Shown in pieces: positions 27,109 through 36,341 of a DNA stretch of 64,000 nt. Numbering within the stretch: position 1 is the first letter of the stretch; the number at the start of each line of letters is the position of its first letter. The translations under genes were made by a program, and so were the position numbers. Origin of the DNA: Psychrobacter aquaticus CMS 56 (GTDB lineage Bacteria > Pseudomonadota > Gammaproteobacteria > Pseudomonadales > Moraxellaceae). The stretch covers positions 62,001 to 126,000 of the forward strand of contig NZ_AUSW01000035.1 of assembly GCF_000471625.1 (NCBI RefSeq). Direction: 5' to 3'. The notes beneath the pieces were generated by a model, which made no database searches, was not told the origin of the DNA, and was given only the letters and a program-made list of their open reading frames with translations.

Positions 27109-27848
27109 ATGAACAATCACTAGCACGTATCAAACCAGAAAACTGGTATCGCACCACAGCACTCAGTGATGGTATTACGCTCATCGACGAGCCGTGGATT
27201 AAGCCGTTTTTTCGCTGTAACCTGTGGCACGTGCGCGGAAGCCAGCGTGATCTATTGGTCGATTTTGGGTTGGGTGCTGTGCCACTGCGTCGTCATGTCG
27301 CTTTGTTCACGGCTCGCGATATCGTTGGCGTTGCCAGTCACACCCATTTTGACCATATTGGTGCGGCGCATGAGTTTGACTGCTGCCACGTACATTCTGC
27401 TGAAGCCCATATTCTCGCTGAGCCCGACAATACCCGTACTTTGGCGGATATGTTTGTCAATGACGAGATGTTTGATGCGCTACCGCCTGAGCCTTACGCT
27501 CATTGTGGTTACAAAATCATTGCACCCGCAAAAATCATGCAACTGGAAGATGGTGACATGATTGACTTGGGTAATCGTCAATTTGAAGTGATTCATACAC
27601 CCGGTCATTCCCCCGGTGGTATTGCCTTGTGGGAAGCGGCCAGCGAAACACTCATTTCTGGTGATCTTATCTACGACGGCCCATTGATAGAGGACACATG
27701 GCACAGTGATCTGTCTGACTATGCCAACAGTATGCGACGCCTAAATGCATTGCCCGTGCGCGTCGTTCATGGCGGTCATTTTCCAAGCTTTTCTGGTGAG
27801 CGCTTACACATCATGATTGATGATTGGTTACGGCATCATGACCTGTGA
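27105..27848 (+). CDS. MBL-fold metallo-hydrolase
   Basis: A 247-residue metallo-beta-lactamase-fold protein. The metal motif HTHFDH lies at 79-84, followed by further ligands in HSAEAH, HTPGHSPGG, the bridging Asp in SGDLIYDGP and a last His in VVHGGHFPSF. It is single-domain, without a signal peptide. It is translationally coupled to the nitrilase-family gene and probably acts on the same compound or its product, such as hydrolysis of an ester, lactone or thioester. The family is too broad for a substrate assignment. Confidence 0.85.
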   Translation: MNEQSLARIKPENWYRTTALSDGITLIDEPWIKPFFRCNLWHVRGSQRDLLVDFGLGAVPLRRHVALFTARDIVGVASHTHFDHIGAAHEFDCCHVHSAEAHILAEPDNTRTLADMFVNDEMFDALPPEPYAHCGYKIIAPAKIMQLEDGDMIDLGNRQFEVIHTPGHSPGGIALWEAASETLISGDLIYDGPLIEDTWHSDLSDYANSMRRLNALPVRVVHGGHFPSFSGERLHIMIDDWLRHHDL

Positions 27849-27941
27849 TTTGTCGTACTTTATAACTATTAAAAATAAATGATCTTTTTAAATAAAATAA
27901 TTTAACTCACTATTTACTGAATTTTTTAGGATGACTGACTC

Positions 27942-29660
27942 ATGATGCACTCTACAAAAACGCCTTTGCCATCATCTACGCTCTCGTCTTTGACCTGCGG
28001 TGAGCTGCTCGTACAGTGGTTAGAATACTACGGAGTTGAGACTGTATTTGGCATACCGGGTGTGCATACGGTAGAGCTATATCGCGGCCTACCCAATACC
28101 AATATTCGTCATATAACGCCGCGTCATGAGCAAGGGGCTGGATTTATGGCTGATGGTTATTACCGCGCCTCAGGCAAAATCGGCGTCTGCTTTATTATTA
28201 CAGGCCCTGGCATGACCAATATTATGACGGCAATGGCGCAAGCATTGGCGGATTCTATACCAATGCTAATCATCTCTAGTGTAAATAAAGTAAAAGATAC
28301 AGGTAGTGGTGAAGGGCACTTGCATGAGCTGCACGATCAGCAAGGCATAGTGAGTAAGGTGGCGCTCACGAGTAAAACCATCTGGCAGCCTGAATCATTA
28401 CCCAAAATCATCGCAGAAGCTTTTACGTTATTCAATGGCGCACGTCCGGGACCAGTGCATATCCAGTTGCCTATCGATATCATCACCGCTGATGCCAGCC
28501 ATGTCGAAAGACCGCCATGCTTAAATACGTCAGCAAACCACTTATCCTTACCTCAGGTCATGAGACCGCTGCCAAATCCTGCGCAATTAGATCTCATCGT
28601 CGAATTACTGAAAACCGCAAAAAATCCAGTGTTGCTTTATGGTGGCGGCTGTGTCGATGTCGATCACCATGCACAAAAACTGGCAGAGCTGATAGATGCG
28701 CCAACGTTTTTGACCATCAATGCCAAAGGTTTATTGCCACCCCGTCATCCGTTAAGTTTGGGGAGCAATCAATCATTAGCAGCAGGTCGTGCGGTGATTG
28801 CTGAGGCTGACTGTGTATTAGCAATCGGTACCGAGCTTGGCGAAACCGATTACGACGTGTTTTTTAATGGTGGGTTTCAAATCAATGGCAAGTTGATACG
28901 TATCGACTGTGATGCCGCGCAGTTACAGCGTCCGTTTAGAGCAGATATCGCCGTATTGTCTGATGCACAGATGGCCATTAGTGGTTTATGCAGTCGTTTA
29001 GAAGGTCAGGTATTCAATCACCAAGCACTGGATCATCAGGCATTGTCACGAGTAAACGCCGCAAAACAAGCACTTTTAGAAGATGTGACCGCAGACTTCG
29101 CAGGTCAAAATGCGCTGCTTCAGCTGATTCGAGATGAAGTAGAAGACGTGATCTTCGTCGGTGACTCAACTCAGCCTGTTTATAGTGGCAATCTTGGCTT
29201 TGAGGCGCTTGCGACTCGCAGATGGTTCAATTCATCGACAGGGTTTGGCACGTTAGGTTATGGTTTGCCAGCTGCTATTGGGGCAATGATTGGAGCAAAC
29301 GTGCCCGTTGTGAGTCTGATCGGAGATGGTGGCATTCAATTTACCATTGCTGAGCTCATTTGTGCGGCAGAACTTGAGCTGCCATTGATAGTCTTATTAT
29401 GGAATAACCAAGGTTATGGCGAGATTCGCCGGTATATGGAAGAGGGCGGATTGCCACTGATTGGGGTCAATATCAAGACGCCAAACTTTGAGCCATTAGC
29501 CGCAGGGTTTGGGGCTGGATATCGCAGAATCACAGAGAAGCAGCAATTACTGAATGCGCTAAAAACAGATACAAAAGGTAAGCAGCCGATTATTTATGAA
29601 ATTGATGAATCCGATGCCTTTCTGATGGAAATGGGTAAGGATTTTGCGTGTTTTACGTAA
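27942..29660 (+). CDS. aruI: Thiamine-diphosphate-dependent 5-guanidino-2-oxopentanoate (2-ketoarginine) decarboxylase, AruI-like
   Basis: A 572-residue ThDP enzyme. It has the catalytic Glu63 in TPRHEQGAGFMADGY, a central FAD/ADP-fold domain, and the ThDP-Mg motif GDGGIQFTIAELICAAELEL followed by WNNQGYGEI. The overall sequence recalls the acetolactate-synthase-like AruI of the arginine transaminase pathway, which turns 2-ketoarginine into 4-guanidinobutyraldehyde. A ureohydrolase and an aldehyde dehydrogenase in the same cluster support this. Other 2-oxoacid decarboxylases of the family remain possible. The partner transaminase (AruH) is not in the window. Confidence 0.85.
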   Translation: MMHSTKTPLPSSTLSSLTCGELLVQWLEYYGVETVFGIPGVHTVELYRGLPNTNIRHITPRHEQGAGFMADGYYRASGKIGVCFIITGPGMTNIMTAMAQALADSIPMLIISSVNKVKDTGSGEGHLHELHDQQGIVSKVALTSKTIWQPESLPKIIAEAFTLFNGARPGPVHIQLPIDIITADASHVERPPCLNTSANHLSLPQVMRPLPNPAQLDLIVELLKTAKNPVLLYGGGCVDVDHHAQKLAELIDAPTFLTINAKGLLPPRHPLSLGSNQSLAAGRAVIAEADCVLAIGTELGETDYDVFFNGGFQINGKLIRIDCDAAQLQRPFRADIAVLSDAQMAISGLCSRLEGQVFNHQALDHQALSRVNAAKQALLEDVTADFAGQNALLQLIRDEVEDVIFVGDSTQPVYSGNLGFEALATRRWFNSSTGFGTLGYGLPAAIGAMIGANVPVVSLIGDGGIQFTIAELICAAELELPLIVLLWNNQGYGEIRRYMEEGGLPLIGVNIKTPNFEPLAAGFGAGYRRITEKQQLLNALKTDTKGKQPIIYEIDESDAFLMEMGKDFACFT

Positions 29661-29751
29661 TGAGATGATGGGTTTTGGGAGCAACCTTTAAGTAGTGGTC
29701 AGACAGCAAAATAGAAAAATTGGCGATCATCGCCTATCAAGGAGGAATTGA

Positions 29752-31155
29752 ATGACAAACTATATGGATAAGTCGCAGCAACCGATTTTAGGAAACGATG
29801 TCGATCCAAAAACACCGCAGGCAGGTCAATGGCGGGCGTCACTGTGGAAGTTTCTATTGTTTTCAGCATTGGGTATTGCGCTATTTATCATACCGTTTCA
29901 GTGGGAGGGTAAGGTCACGATTTTATTGGGAGTGCTAACAGATACACTACAAGCCGCACTGGGTGGATTTGTGGTCTATATCACTATGGCGATCGTGACG
30001 ATCTCCTGTGTTGGGGCACTGGCAGTAAAAGTGTTTAAACCCAATCTGCTTGAAGAATCGTTAATAAAAAACCTCTTTGATGTGGATTGGTTTTGGCTGA
30101 CCACGCGTTTGTTAGGTATGGTATTTGTTTGGATGATTTATCTACAAGTTGGCCCTGAGTTTATTATTAATCGCAATACGGGTGGCGTCATTTTTGAAGA
30201 TTTGATCCCCATTCTGATTCCGTTGTTTTTCTTTGCCATTTTATCGTTACCATTTTTGACTGACTTTGGTTTGATGGAGTTCTTGGGCACATTGGCCAGC
30301 AAGATATTTGTCAAGCTGTTTAAATTACCGGGTCGCTCTGCCGTTGATGCAATGTCTTCTTGGTTTGGAGCCGCGTCTATCGGTTTGCTAGTTACTATGC
30401 AGCAGTATGATAAGAGTTTCTACAGTCAGCGTGAAGCCGCAATCATTGCCACCACCTTTTCAGTAACGTCTATCGCCTTTACCTATGTGGTAGCCAAAAC
30501 CATCGGCGTGGACAATAACTTTGTCTACTTTTATCTGGCCATTGCACTGACAGGGTTTATCGCTGCGATTATCATGCCGCGCATACCACCATTGTCAATG
30601 AAGCCTGACACCTATCACTCTGGCAAAAGTATGCTGGACGAAGGCATTCCTGCTGGATATACCACTTACCAATGGGCGGTCAATCGTGCCGTTACTCGCG
30701 CACACTCTATGCCAAGCTTGGGTTATGTGTTCAAACGCAGCGTGGGCAATTTGTTTGATATTTACTTTGGACTGATCCCGGTTATCTTTGCCATCGGTAC
30801 GATTGGCTTGGGCTTAGCAGAGTATACGCCTGTCTTTAACTGGTTGGCGACCCCACTTGTGCCATTGCTTGAATGGTTGCAGATTCCAGAGGCGGCAAAA
30901 GCGGCACCAGCTATGATTATGGGTTTTGCCGATATGTATTTGCCAGCCTTAGTTGGTAAAAGTATCGAAAGTGAAATGACAAGATTTATCGTTGGGGCTG
31001 TTTCTATTACTCAGATTATCTATATGTCAGAAGTGGGAGCGCTGATTCTCAAGTCAAACATTAAGCTCAACATATTAGAGCTATTTATTATCTTTATTAT
31101 CCGTACGTTGATTAGCTTATTGGTGATTACATCCGTCGCCCATCTGCTGTATTAG
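29752..31155 (+). CDS. YjiH-like membrane protein with nucleoside-recognition (Gate) domains
   Basis: A 467-residue integral membrane protein with roughly ten helices. Gate-like segments are FLTDFGLMEFLGTLASKIFV, VDAMSSWFGAASIGLLVTM and AAPAMIMGFADMYLPALVG. It has a strong AAGGAGG ribosome-binding site. A short palindrome GGCGAT-C-ATCGCC lies just upstream (29722-29734). YjiH-type proteins are presumed transporters without a settled substrate. The position between the decarboxylase and the aldehyde dehydrogenase suggests transport of arginine or a guanidino intermediate, which is an inference. Confidence 0.75.
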   Translation: MTNYMDKSQQPILGNDVDPKTPQAGQWRASLWKFLLFSALGIALFIIPFQWEGKVTILLGVLTDTLQAALGGFVVYITMAIVTISCVGALAVKVFKPNLLEESLIKNLFDVDWFWLTTRLLGMVFVWMIYLQVGPEFIINRNTGGVIFEDLIPILIPLFFFAILSLPFLTDFGLMEFLGTLASKIFVKLFKLPGRSAVDAMSSWFGAASIGLLVTMQQYDKSFYSQREAAIIATTFSVTSIAFTYVVAKTIGVDNNFVYFYLAIALTGFIAAIIMPRIPPLSMKPDTYHSGKSMLDEGIPAGYTTYQWAVNRAVTRAHSMPSLGYVFKRSVGNLFDIYFGLIPVIFAIGTIGLGLAEYTPVFNWLATPLVPLLEWLQIPEAAKAAPAMIMGFADMYLPALVGKSIESEMTRFIVGAVSITQIIYMSEVGALILKSNIKLNILELFIIFIIRTLISLLVITSVAHLLY

Positions 31156-31213
31156 TAGCATTTTTAATAAACAGACTATCCTAATTAGAAATTATTAGAG
31201 GTGATATCCCACT

Positions 31214-32731
31214 ATGTACATGAAAAAAACCAACCCTGAATTTATAACGAGAGACTCAGCAAAACAGATTATTGAAGATGAGGTGATACTAAATGCAGCT
31301 TATATCGATGGTGACTGGGTTACTATTGAAGCATCTGCTACAGGTTCTTATAGAGTAGATGACCATGCTCTTTATGATCCTAATTCAGGAGAAGTGATTG
31401 CCACCACTCGTTTATGTACCAGAGATCACGTAGAAGCAGCAGTCAACGCCGCTTCTATCGCCTATGCCAGTTGGTCACAAACGAGCACAAGTGAGCGTGC
31501 ACATTATCTAAATGTTATTGCAGATATGATGACACAGCGGTTTGATACATTGGTGAGATTGTCTGTATTAAATAACGGCAAGCCAATTGAAGAAGCAAAG
31601 ATAGACGTCAATGACGCCATCGCGTGTTATCGCTATTATGCTCGCCTTATTACAAGCCAAGAGACTTGGTCTGAAGTAACTACCAGTGAGACAGGCATAC
31701 GCCTACTAAAGACATACGCACCCGTTGGTATTTGTGCCCTGATTGTGCCTTGGAATTTTCCGATGGTCACTACCTCTTGGAAATTAGCACCCGCACTGGC
31801 CGCCGGTTGTACAGTGATACTAAAGCCGTCTGAGGTGACATTATTACCAGAGCTGATGCTGGGCAATATATTGTCTGCTATTGAACTGCCAAAAGGCGTA
31901 GTGAATATTTTGCCCGGTGCAGCTGAAGTAGGTGCTGCCATGACCAGTCATCCTTTAGTTGACAAAGTTTCTTTTACTGGCAGTAATGTGGTGGGTGAAA
32001 AGGTCATGAGTCAAGCAGCAAAAGGGATCAAAGATATCAGCTTAGAGCTGGGTGGTAAATCAGCCATCATCGTATGCGCTGATGCGGACATTGAGTATGC
32101 TTGTGACTTAATCATTGGTGGTATCTTTACCAACGCGGGTCAAATCTGTTCAGCGACATCCAGATTGCTTGTTCACCAGGATATTGCCGAAGCTTTATTT
32201 AAAACGTTAAAGGCAAAAACAGAAAACTTGTCCATCGGTGATGGTTTTGATATAGACACGCAAATGGGCCCACTGGTCAGTGAGCAGCAGCTCAACCAAG
32301 TAAAAAGATACTTCGATATTGCTGTGACCGAAGATCTAGAGTGTCTAACGGGTGGCAAAATATTGGCTAGAGAAGGGTATTTTGTCACGCCAACCATCTA
32401 TCGCCATGTGCCGGTGACCAGTCAGCTGTGGACAGAAGAGGTTTTTGGCCCTGTCTTAGTCAGTAAAACGTTTGTAGATGGTTTGGATGCGATTCGCTTA
32501 GCCAACGACAGTAAGTTTGCCTTGGCCGCGACCATTATCAGCACTGATGAAGCGGTGGCGCTCAAGATTGCACTGCAAATCCAAGCGGGTCATATTTGGA
32601 TCAATGAGCAACAAATTGTATTACCTGAAGCAGGATGGGGCGGGTTTAAACAAAGTGGGATCGGTCGTGAGCTCGGTGTTGATGGTTTATCTGCCTATCA
32701 AAAGAGCAAACATATTGTGTTGCCCAGCTAA
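31214..32731 (+). CDS. NAD(P)-dependent aldehyde dehydrogenase, probably 4-guanidinobutyraldehyde dehydrogenase
   Basis: A 505-residue ALDH. It has the cofactor-site motif IVPWNFPMVTTSWKLAPALA, then KPSEVT, FTGSNVVGEKV, the catalytic Glu in LELGGKSAIIV and the catalytic Cys in TNAGQICSATSRLLVH. The C-terminal EVFGPVLVSKTF and GGFKQSGIGRELG are also present. AGAGGT precedes the start. It closes the guanidino cluster. Oxidation of the AruI product 4-guanidinobutyraldehyde to 4-guanidinobutyrate is inferred from the neighbours; betaine or gamma-aminobutyraldehyde dehydrogenases are similar, so the substrate is not proven. Confidence 0.85.
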   Translation: MYMKKTNPEFITRDSAKQIIEDEVILNAAYIDGDWVTIEASATGSYRVDDHALYDPNSGEVIATTRLCTRDHVEAAVNAASIAYASWSQTSTSERAHYLNVIADMMTQRFDTLVRLSVLNNGKPIEEAKIDVNDAIACYRYYARLITSQETWSEVTTSETGIRLLKTYAPVGICALIVPWNFPMVTTSWKLAPALAAGCTVILKPSEVTLLPELMLGNILSAIELPKGVVNILPGAAEVGAAMTSHPLVDKVSFTGSNVVGEKVMSQAAKGIKDISLELGGKSAIIVCADADIEYACDLIIGGIFTNAGQICSATSRLLVHQDIAEALFKTLKAKTENLSIGDGFDIDTQMGPLVSEQQLNQVKRYFDIAVTEDLECLTGGKILAREGYFVTPTIYRHVPVTSQLWTEEVFGPVLVSKTFVDGLDAIRLANDSKFALAATIISTDEAVALKIALQIQAGHIWINEQQIVLPEAGWGGFKQSGIGRELGVDGLSAYQKSKHIVLPS

Positions 32732-32856
32732 GTGAAATCAATTCATTAAATACTCAGTTTCGTTGGTGAGTCTCTGTTGTTAATCAAAACCTTAAATGTA
32801 CATTCTTATCTAAGAAAACCCTGAATCATATTCTCAGCTTTGCAATATTAAAGCGT

Positions 32857-33681
32857 TTATTTGTCTTTTACTGGTTTGTTTGCAAAGGCTTTGCCTTTAA
32901 AAGGTAAGAGCAATAAAATCCATAAAGAAGCATTTTGTTTGGGTTCAGGATATTCTCTGAGCCCAATATCTAACTCTTGATCTGATTTGGCGGCTTCACT
33001 TTTATAACTGTCAAAAAATTTATCCCACCAAACAACGCTAAATCCGTAATTTGAATTGGTCTCAGATACGACTTGGCTGTGGTGAATACGATGTAACACT
33101 TGCGTTATTAACACTAGACGTAATGGTTTTTCAACTGCTGCTGGCAAGCGGATATTGGCATGATTAAACATGGCCAGACCATTTAACATAATTTCAAATA
33201 TGAGTATGGCTATAGCAGGTACACCCAATACAATGACAGACACAAGCTTAATCAATATGCTTAACACAATCTCAATGGGATGGAATCTAAGTCCGGTACT
33301 GGCATCGATATGCGCATCGGCATGATGGACACGGTGTAAGCGCCAAAGTAGAGGCACTCGATGAAACAATCGATGTTGCCAATAAATGATGATATCGAGT
33401 AATAATAAACTAAGAATAATGGCGACAACATGAGGTAAATCGATTAGGTTAAATAAGCCAATACCGTTTTGTTGACTATAAATTGCCACAGCGGTTAACC
33501 CAATAGGAACCACCAATCGAGCAGTTATCGAAGCGGCAAATACTAACCCAAAGTTAGCAAACCAGCGCGTACTACTTTTAATAGGGGACAGACGTGCTGG
33601 ATATCGGTATTCCATTAGCATCATAATGACCAAGATGCTCAAAAAGAAGCCCAGCCGCCACCATACTTCATTGGCCATCAT
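32857..33681 (-). CDS. Fatty acid hydroxylase / sterol desaturase-family membrane protein
   Basis: A 274-residue integral membrane di-iron protein with the family's histidine motifs: HRLFHRVPLLWRLHRVHHAD near the middle and HRIHHSQVVSETNSNYGF near the C-terminus. Four to five helices surround them. The GAGGT ribosome-binding site lies two bases before the first ATG and five before the second, so initiation at 33678 is also possible. It probably hydroxylates or desaturates a lipid. It precedes the second FAD-oxidoreductase paralogue on the opposite side of the guanidino cluster, without an obvious link to either. Confidence 0.85.
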   Translation of the reverse strand: MMANEVWWRLGFFLSILVIMMLMEYRYPARLSPIKSSTRWFANFGLVFAASITARLVVPIGLTAVAIYSQQNGIGLFNLIDLPHVVAIILSLLLLDIIIYWQHRLFHRVPLLWRLHRVHHADAHIDASTGLRFHPIEIVLSILIKLVSVIVLGVPAIAILIFEIMLNGLAMFNHANIRLPAAVEKPLRLVLITQVLHRIHHSQVVSETNSNYGFSVVWWDKFFDSYKSEAAKSDQELDIGLREYPEPKQNASLWILLLLPFKGKAFANKPVKDK

Positions 33682-33775
33682 TTACCTCGTCGACTGTCTT
33701 ATTGATATCAGTCCGGCTACCATCAGCTTTTAACTGCTTTATTTGGCTGGTGGTTTGTCTATAGCGTGTCTCTAA

Positions 33776-35944
33776 TTAGCCCCGCCGCCACGTATGGTAC
33801 TTTTCAAGTAGGTTTAATATCTTTTCAGGCGCATGATTGCGCTTCCATTCACCAGCAGCATATTTATTGCCTTCGGTCCATGTTGGATATATATGAATGG
33901 TGCCAAGTATTTTATTAAGACCTAAACCGTGTTTCATTGCCAGTATAAATTCAGCCATCAAATCTCCAGCATGCTCAGCTACGATAGTTACGCCTAGTAT
34001 TTTGTCTTTGCCTTTTGGGGTAATGACCTTAATAAAGCCATGATTTGCGCTTTCAGTTACCGCACGGTCCAAGTCTTTAAAGTCGTAACGAGTAATTTCA
34101 AAATCAATCCCTTTGTCGATAGCTTCTTGCTCGTTTAGACCCACACGGGCGATTTCTGGATCAAGAAAAGTTGTCCAAGGAACCACTCGGTAATCTACTT
34201 TAAATTTCTTTAGATTGCCAAACAAACCATTTACCGCGGCATACCATGCTTGGTGGGCAGCCATATGAGTGAACTGGTAAGGGCCAACGATATCGCCAGC
34301 GGCATAGATATTAGGATAGAGTGTTTCTAGGTATTCATCGGTGTTGATAGTGCGTTCAGTTTCGATACCTAAGGATTCAAGACCGTAGCCTTCCAAACGT
34401 GCGCTACGGCCAACGGCACAGATTAATTCGTCGTATTCAATGGCCATTTCTTGCTTATCTGTGCTTTCGCTGTACCGCTCAACGATAAGGTATTTTTTAT
34501 CATCACGAGTCTCACAACGAATCGCTTGATGTGAGGTTAAAACATCAACGCCACTTTCGATGAGTACTTGTTGAGCAAATTCTGAAACTTCTGCATCTTC
34601 TTTTTTGAGGAGCCGTTCGCCTCTTTCAATCTGTTTCACATTGGATCCTAAGCGGGCAAAAGCTTGAGCCAGTTCTGAGCCGATAGGTCCACCGCCAAGT
34701 ACCACGAGCTTGTTAGGGGGCTTTTCAAGCTTAGAGAACGTATTCCAAAGAGTATCGCTAGTCACATAACCCGTTTCTTCTAAACCTGGCAAATTTGGTA
34801 CAAAAGGATGTGCGCCAGTAGCAATAACGATTGAGCGGGCAGTGAGTCTTTGTGTCCTACCATCATTAAGTGCAATCTCAATCGTCCACGGATCAACGAA
34901 TTTAGCGTAGCCTTTTAATACTTCAACCCCTAAGTTGCTATAGCGCTCAACACTATCATTTGGCGCAATATCTGCGATGACCTCGTGGATACGGCTCATG
35001 ACGTTTTTAAATGAAAATTCTGGTTGGCTATTATTTAGACCATAGCGCTCGCCATTACGCATTTGTTCTACAACTTTAGCACTTTTAATGAGCGCTTTAC
35101 TAGGGACACAACCGTAATTTAAGCAGTCACCTCCCATTTCTCCGGCTTCAATAAGCGTGACTTTTGCCTTAACAGTAGCAGCAATATAACTAGTGACGAG
35201 GCCACCAGCACCGGCGCCAATGACAATCATGTTGCGATCGAATGTTTTAGGCTTAGTATAGCTCTTATAGACGCGACGTTTTTTTAATATATTTAATATC
35301 CCTTTAGCGAATAATGGGAAAAGCCCTAACAAGGCAAATGAGGCAAGTAAATTAAAAGAGAAAATGTTTGATAGGCTCTCAATTTGCGCCAGCTGCGTAC
35401 CTGCATTGACGTAAACCAAAGTGCCAGCGAGCATCCCAATTTGGCTTACCCAATAAAAAGTCTTGACCTTGATAGCCGTGACACCCATCAATAAATTGAT
35501 TAAAAAGAAGGGAAATATGGGTACCAGACGTAAGGTAAATAGATAAAAGGCACCTTCTTTTTTTATTCCAGAGTCAATAGAGAGTAGGCGTTCAGGAAAG
35601 CGTTGCTTGATAGAATCACGTAATAAGTAGCGAGACACCAAAAATGCCAATGTTGCGCCAATGCTAGAGGCAAATGAGGCGATGAGTAAGCCTTGAAACA
35701 AGCCAAATAATGCACCAGCTGCTAACGTCATAATGGTAGCACCAGGCAATGATAAGGCTGTCACTAATATATAGACGAAAAAAAAGCCACCAATGACTAG
35801 CCATGGTGACTGCGCTTTATATTGATCAAATTGACCCATCGAGCTTTTTAACCCATCGAGCGTCAATAACTCATTGAGATCAAAGTAAAAAAAGCTAATA
35901 ATTAACATCGATACGACCAATACTAAGGCTATTTTTTTAATCAT
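33776..35944 (-). CDS. TVP38/TMEM64 membrane domain fused to FAD-dependent pyridine nucleotide-disulfide oxidoreductase (copy B)
   Basis: A 722-residue paralogue of the protein at 374-2527, alignable over its whole length. The membrane VTT domain covers about residues 50-190, the FAD fold starts at 240 (VIGAGAGGLVTS), the redox pair is C274/C279 (CLNYGC) and the NAD(P) fold is GGGPIGSELA. The dimer-interface motif again has Tyr in place of His (HIYPTWTEG). A five-residue insertion near YSESTDKQEM distinguishes it from copy A. It ends with the same KYHTWRRG tail. It is monocistronic or the last gene of a short unit, with a TetR-type site about 220 bp upstream. Confidence 0.88.
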   Translation of the reverse strand: MIKKIALVLVVSMLIISFFYFDLNELLTLDGLKSSMGQFDQYKAQSPWLVIGGFFFVYILVTALSLPGATIMTLAAGALFGLFQGLLIASFASSIGATLAFLVSRYLLRDSIKQRFPERLLSIDSGIKKEGAFYLFTLRLVPIFPFFLINLLMGVTAIKVKTFYWVSQIGMLAGTLVYVNAGTQLAQIESLSNIFSFNLLASFALLGLFPLFAKGILNILKKRRVYKSYTKPKTFDRNMIVIGAGAGGLVTSYIAATVKAKVTLIEAGEMGGDCLNYGCVPSKALIKSAKVVEQMRNGERYGLNNSQPEFSFKNVMSRIHEVIADIAPNDSVERYSNLGVEVLKGYAKFVDPWTIEIALNDGRTQRLTARSIVIATGAHPFVPNLPGLEETGYVTSDTLWNTFSKLEKPPNKLVVLGGGPIGSELAQAFARLGSNVKQIERGERLLKKEDAEVSEFAQQVLIESGVDVLTSHQAIRCETRDDKKYLIVERYSESTDKQEMAIEYDELICAVGRSARLEGYGLESLGIETERTINTDEYLETLYPNIYAAGDIVGPYQFTHMAAHQAWYAAVNGLFGNLKKFKVDYRVVPWTTFLDPEIARVGLNEQEAIDKGIDFEITRYDFKDLDRAVTESANHGFIKVITPKGKDKILGVTIVAEHAGDLMAEFILAMKHGLGLNKILGTIHIYPTWTEGNKYAAGEWKRNHAPEKILNLLEKYHTWRRG

Positions 35945-36292
35945 GAGTTATCCAGCTAATCGATAATGAAGATGTCTATTTGAAGATAGATAAAAGAAGA
36001 TGTTTGGCATATTTTTTATTGGAACAGCGATCAAGAATAAAGCGGGTTTGAGTTTTTAAAACAGGTTATAAAAAGTCATCACATAGTATCTTTAATATAA
36101 GGTATTTATTTAGGGTCAGCCATATAAACGTTCATCAAATGTTTAAAATATACTATAGTAGTTTTTGAGTGATTGTTCGAATTTATCTACAAATAGCAGG
36201 GTTAGGTAAATATGTTCTAAAATGCTTTTAAAGGCAACAATGCTGATCACTATCTGATGACTTTTTACTAGCAGCCAAAAACAGCAGACAAT
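35945..36292. other. Upstream region of oxidoreductase copy B
   Basis: About 350 AT-rich bases without a gene. They contain the TetR-type site at 36165-36180 and otherwise nothing that I can identify. Confidence 0.4.
36165..36180. promoter_or_regulatory. TetR-type operator upstream of oxidoreductase copy B
   Basis: The plus strand reads TTGAGTGATTGTTCGA, whose complement TCGAACAATCACTCAA matches the site at 4585-4600 (TTGAACGATTACTCAA) at 13 of 16 positions. It is an imperfect dyad 220 bp before the start at 35944. This suggests that both oxidoreductase paralogues are under one repressor. Confidence 0.4.
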
Positions 36293-36323
36293 AAAAAAGA
36301 CCTTCAATCGCTTGAAAGTCTTT
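36293..36323 (-). terminator. Rho-independent terminator after the tRNA gene
   Basis: On the minus strand AGACTTTCAA-GCGA-TTGAAGGTCT forms a ten-pair stem (one G-U) with a GCGA tetraloop, followed directly by a T run. It starts about 20 bp after the tRNA 3' end. Confidence 0.8.
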
Positions 36324-36341
36324 AATGGTATAACTTATATA

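Noticed and set aside
23659-32731. Guanidine riboswitch (ykkC or mini-ykkC) in the leaders of the guanidino cluster
   Set aside because: I looked for the paired ACGR-loop hairpins and the ykkC conserved core in the upstream regions and saw none.
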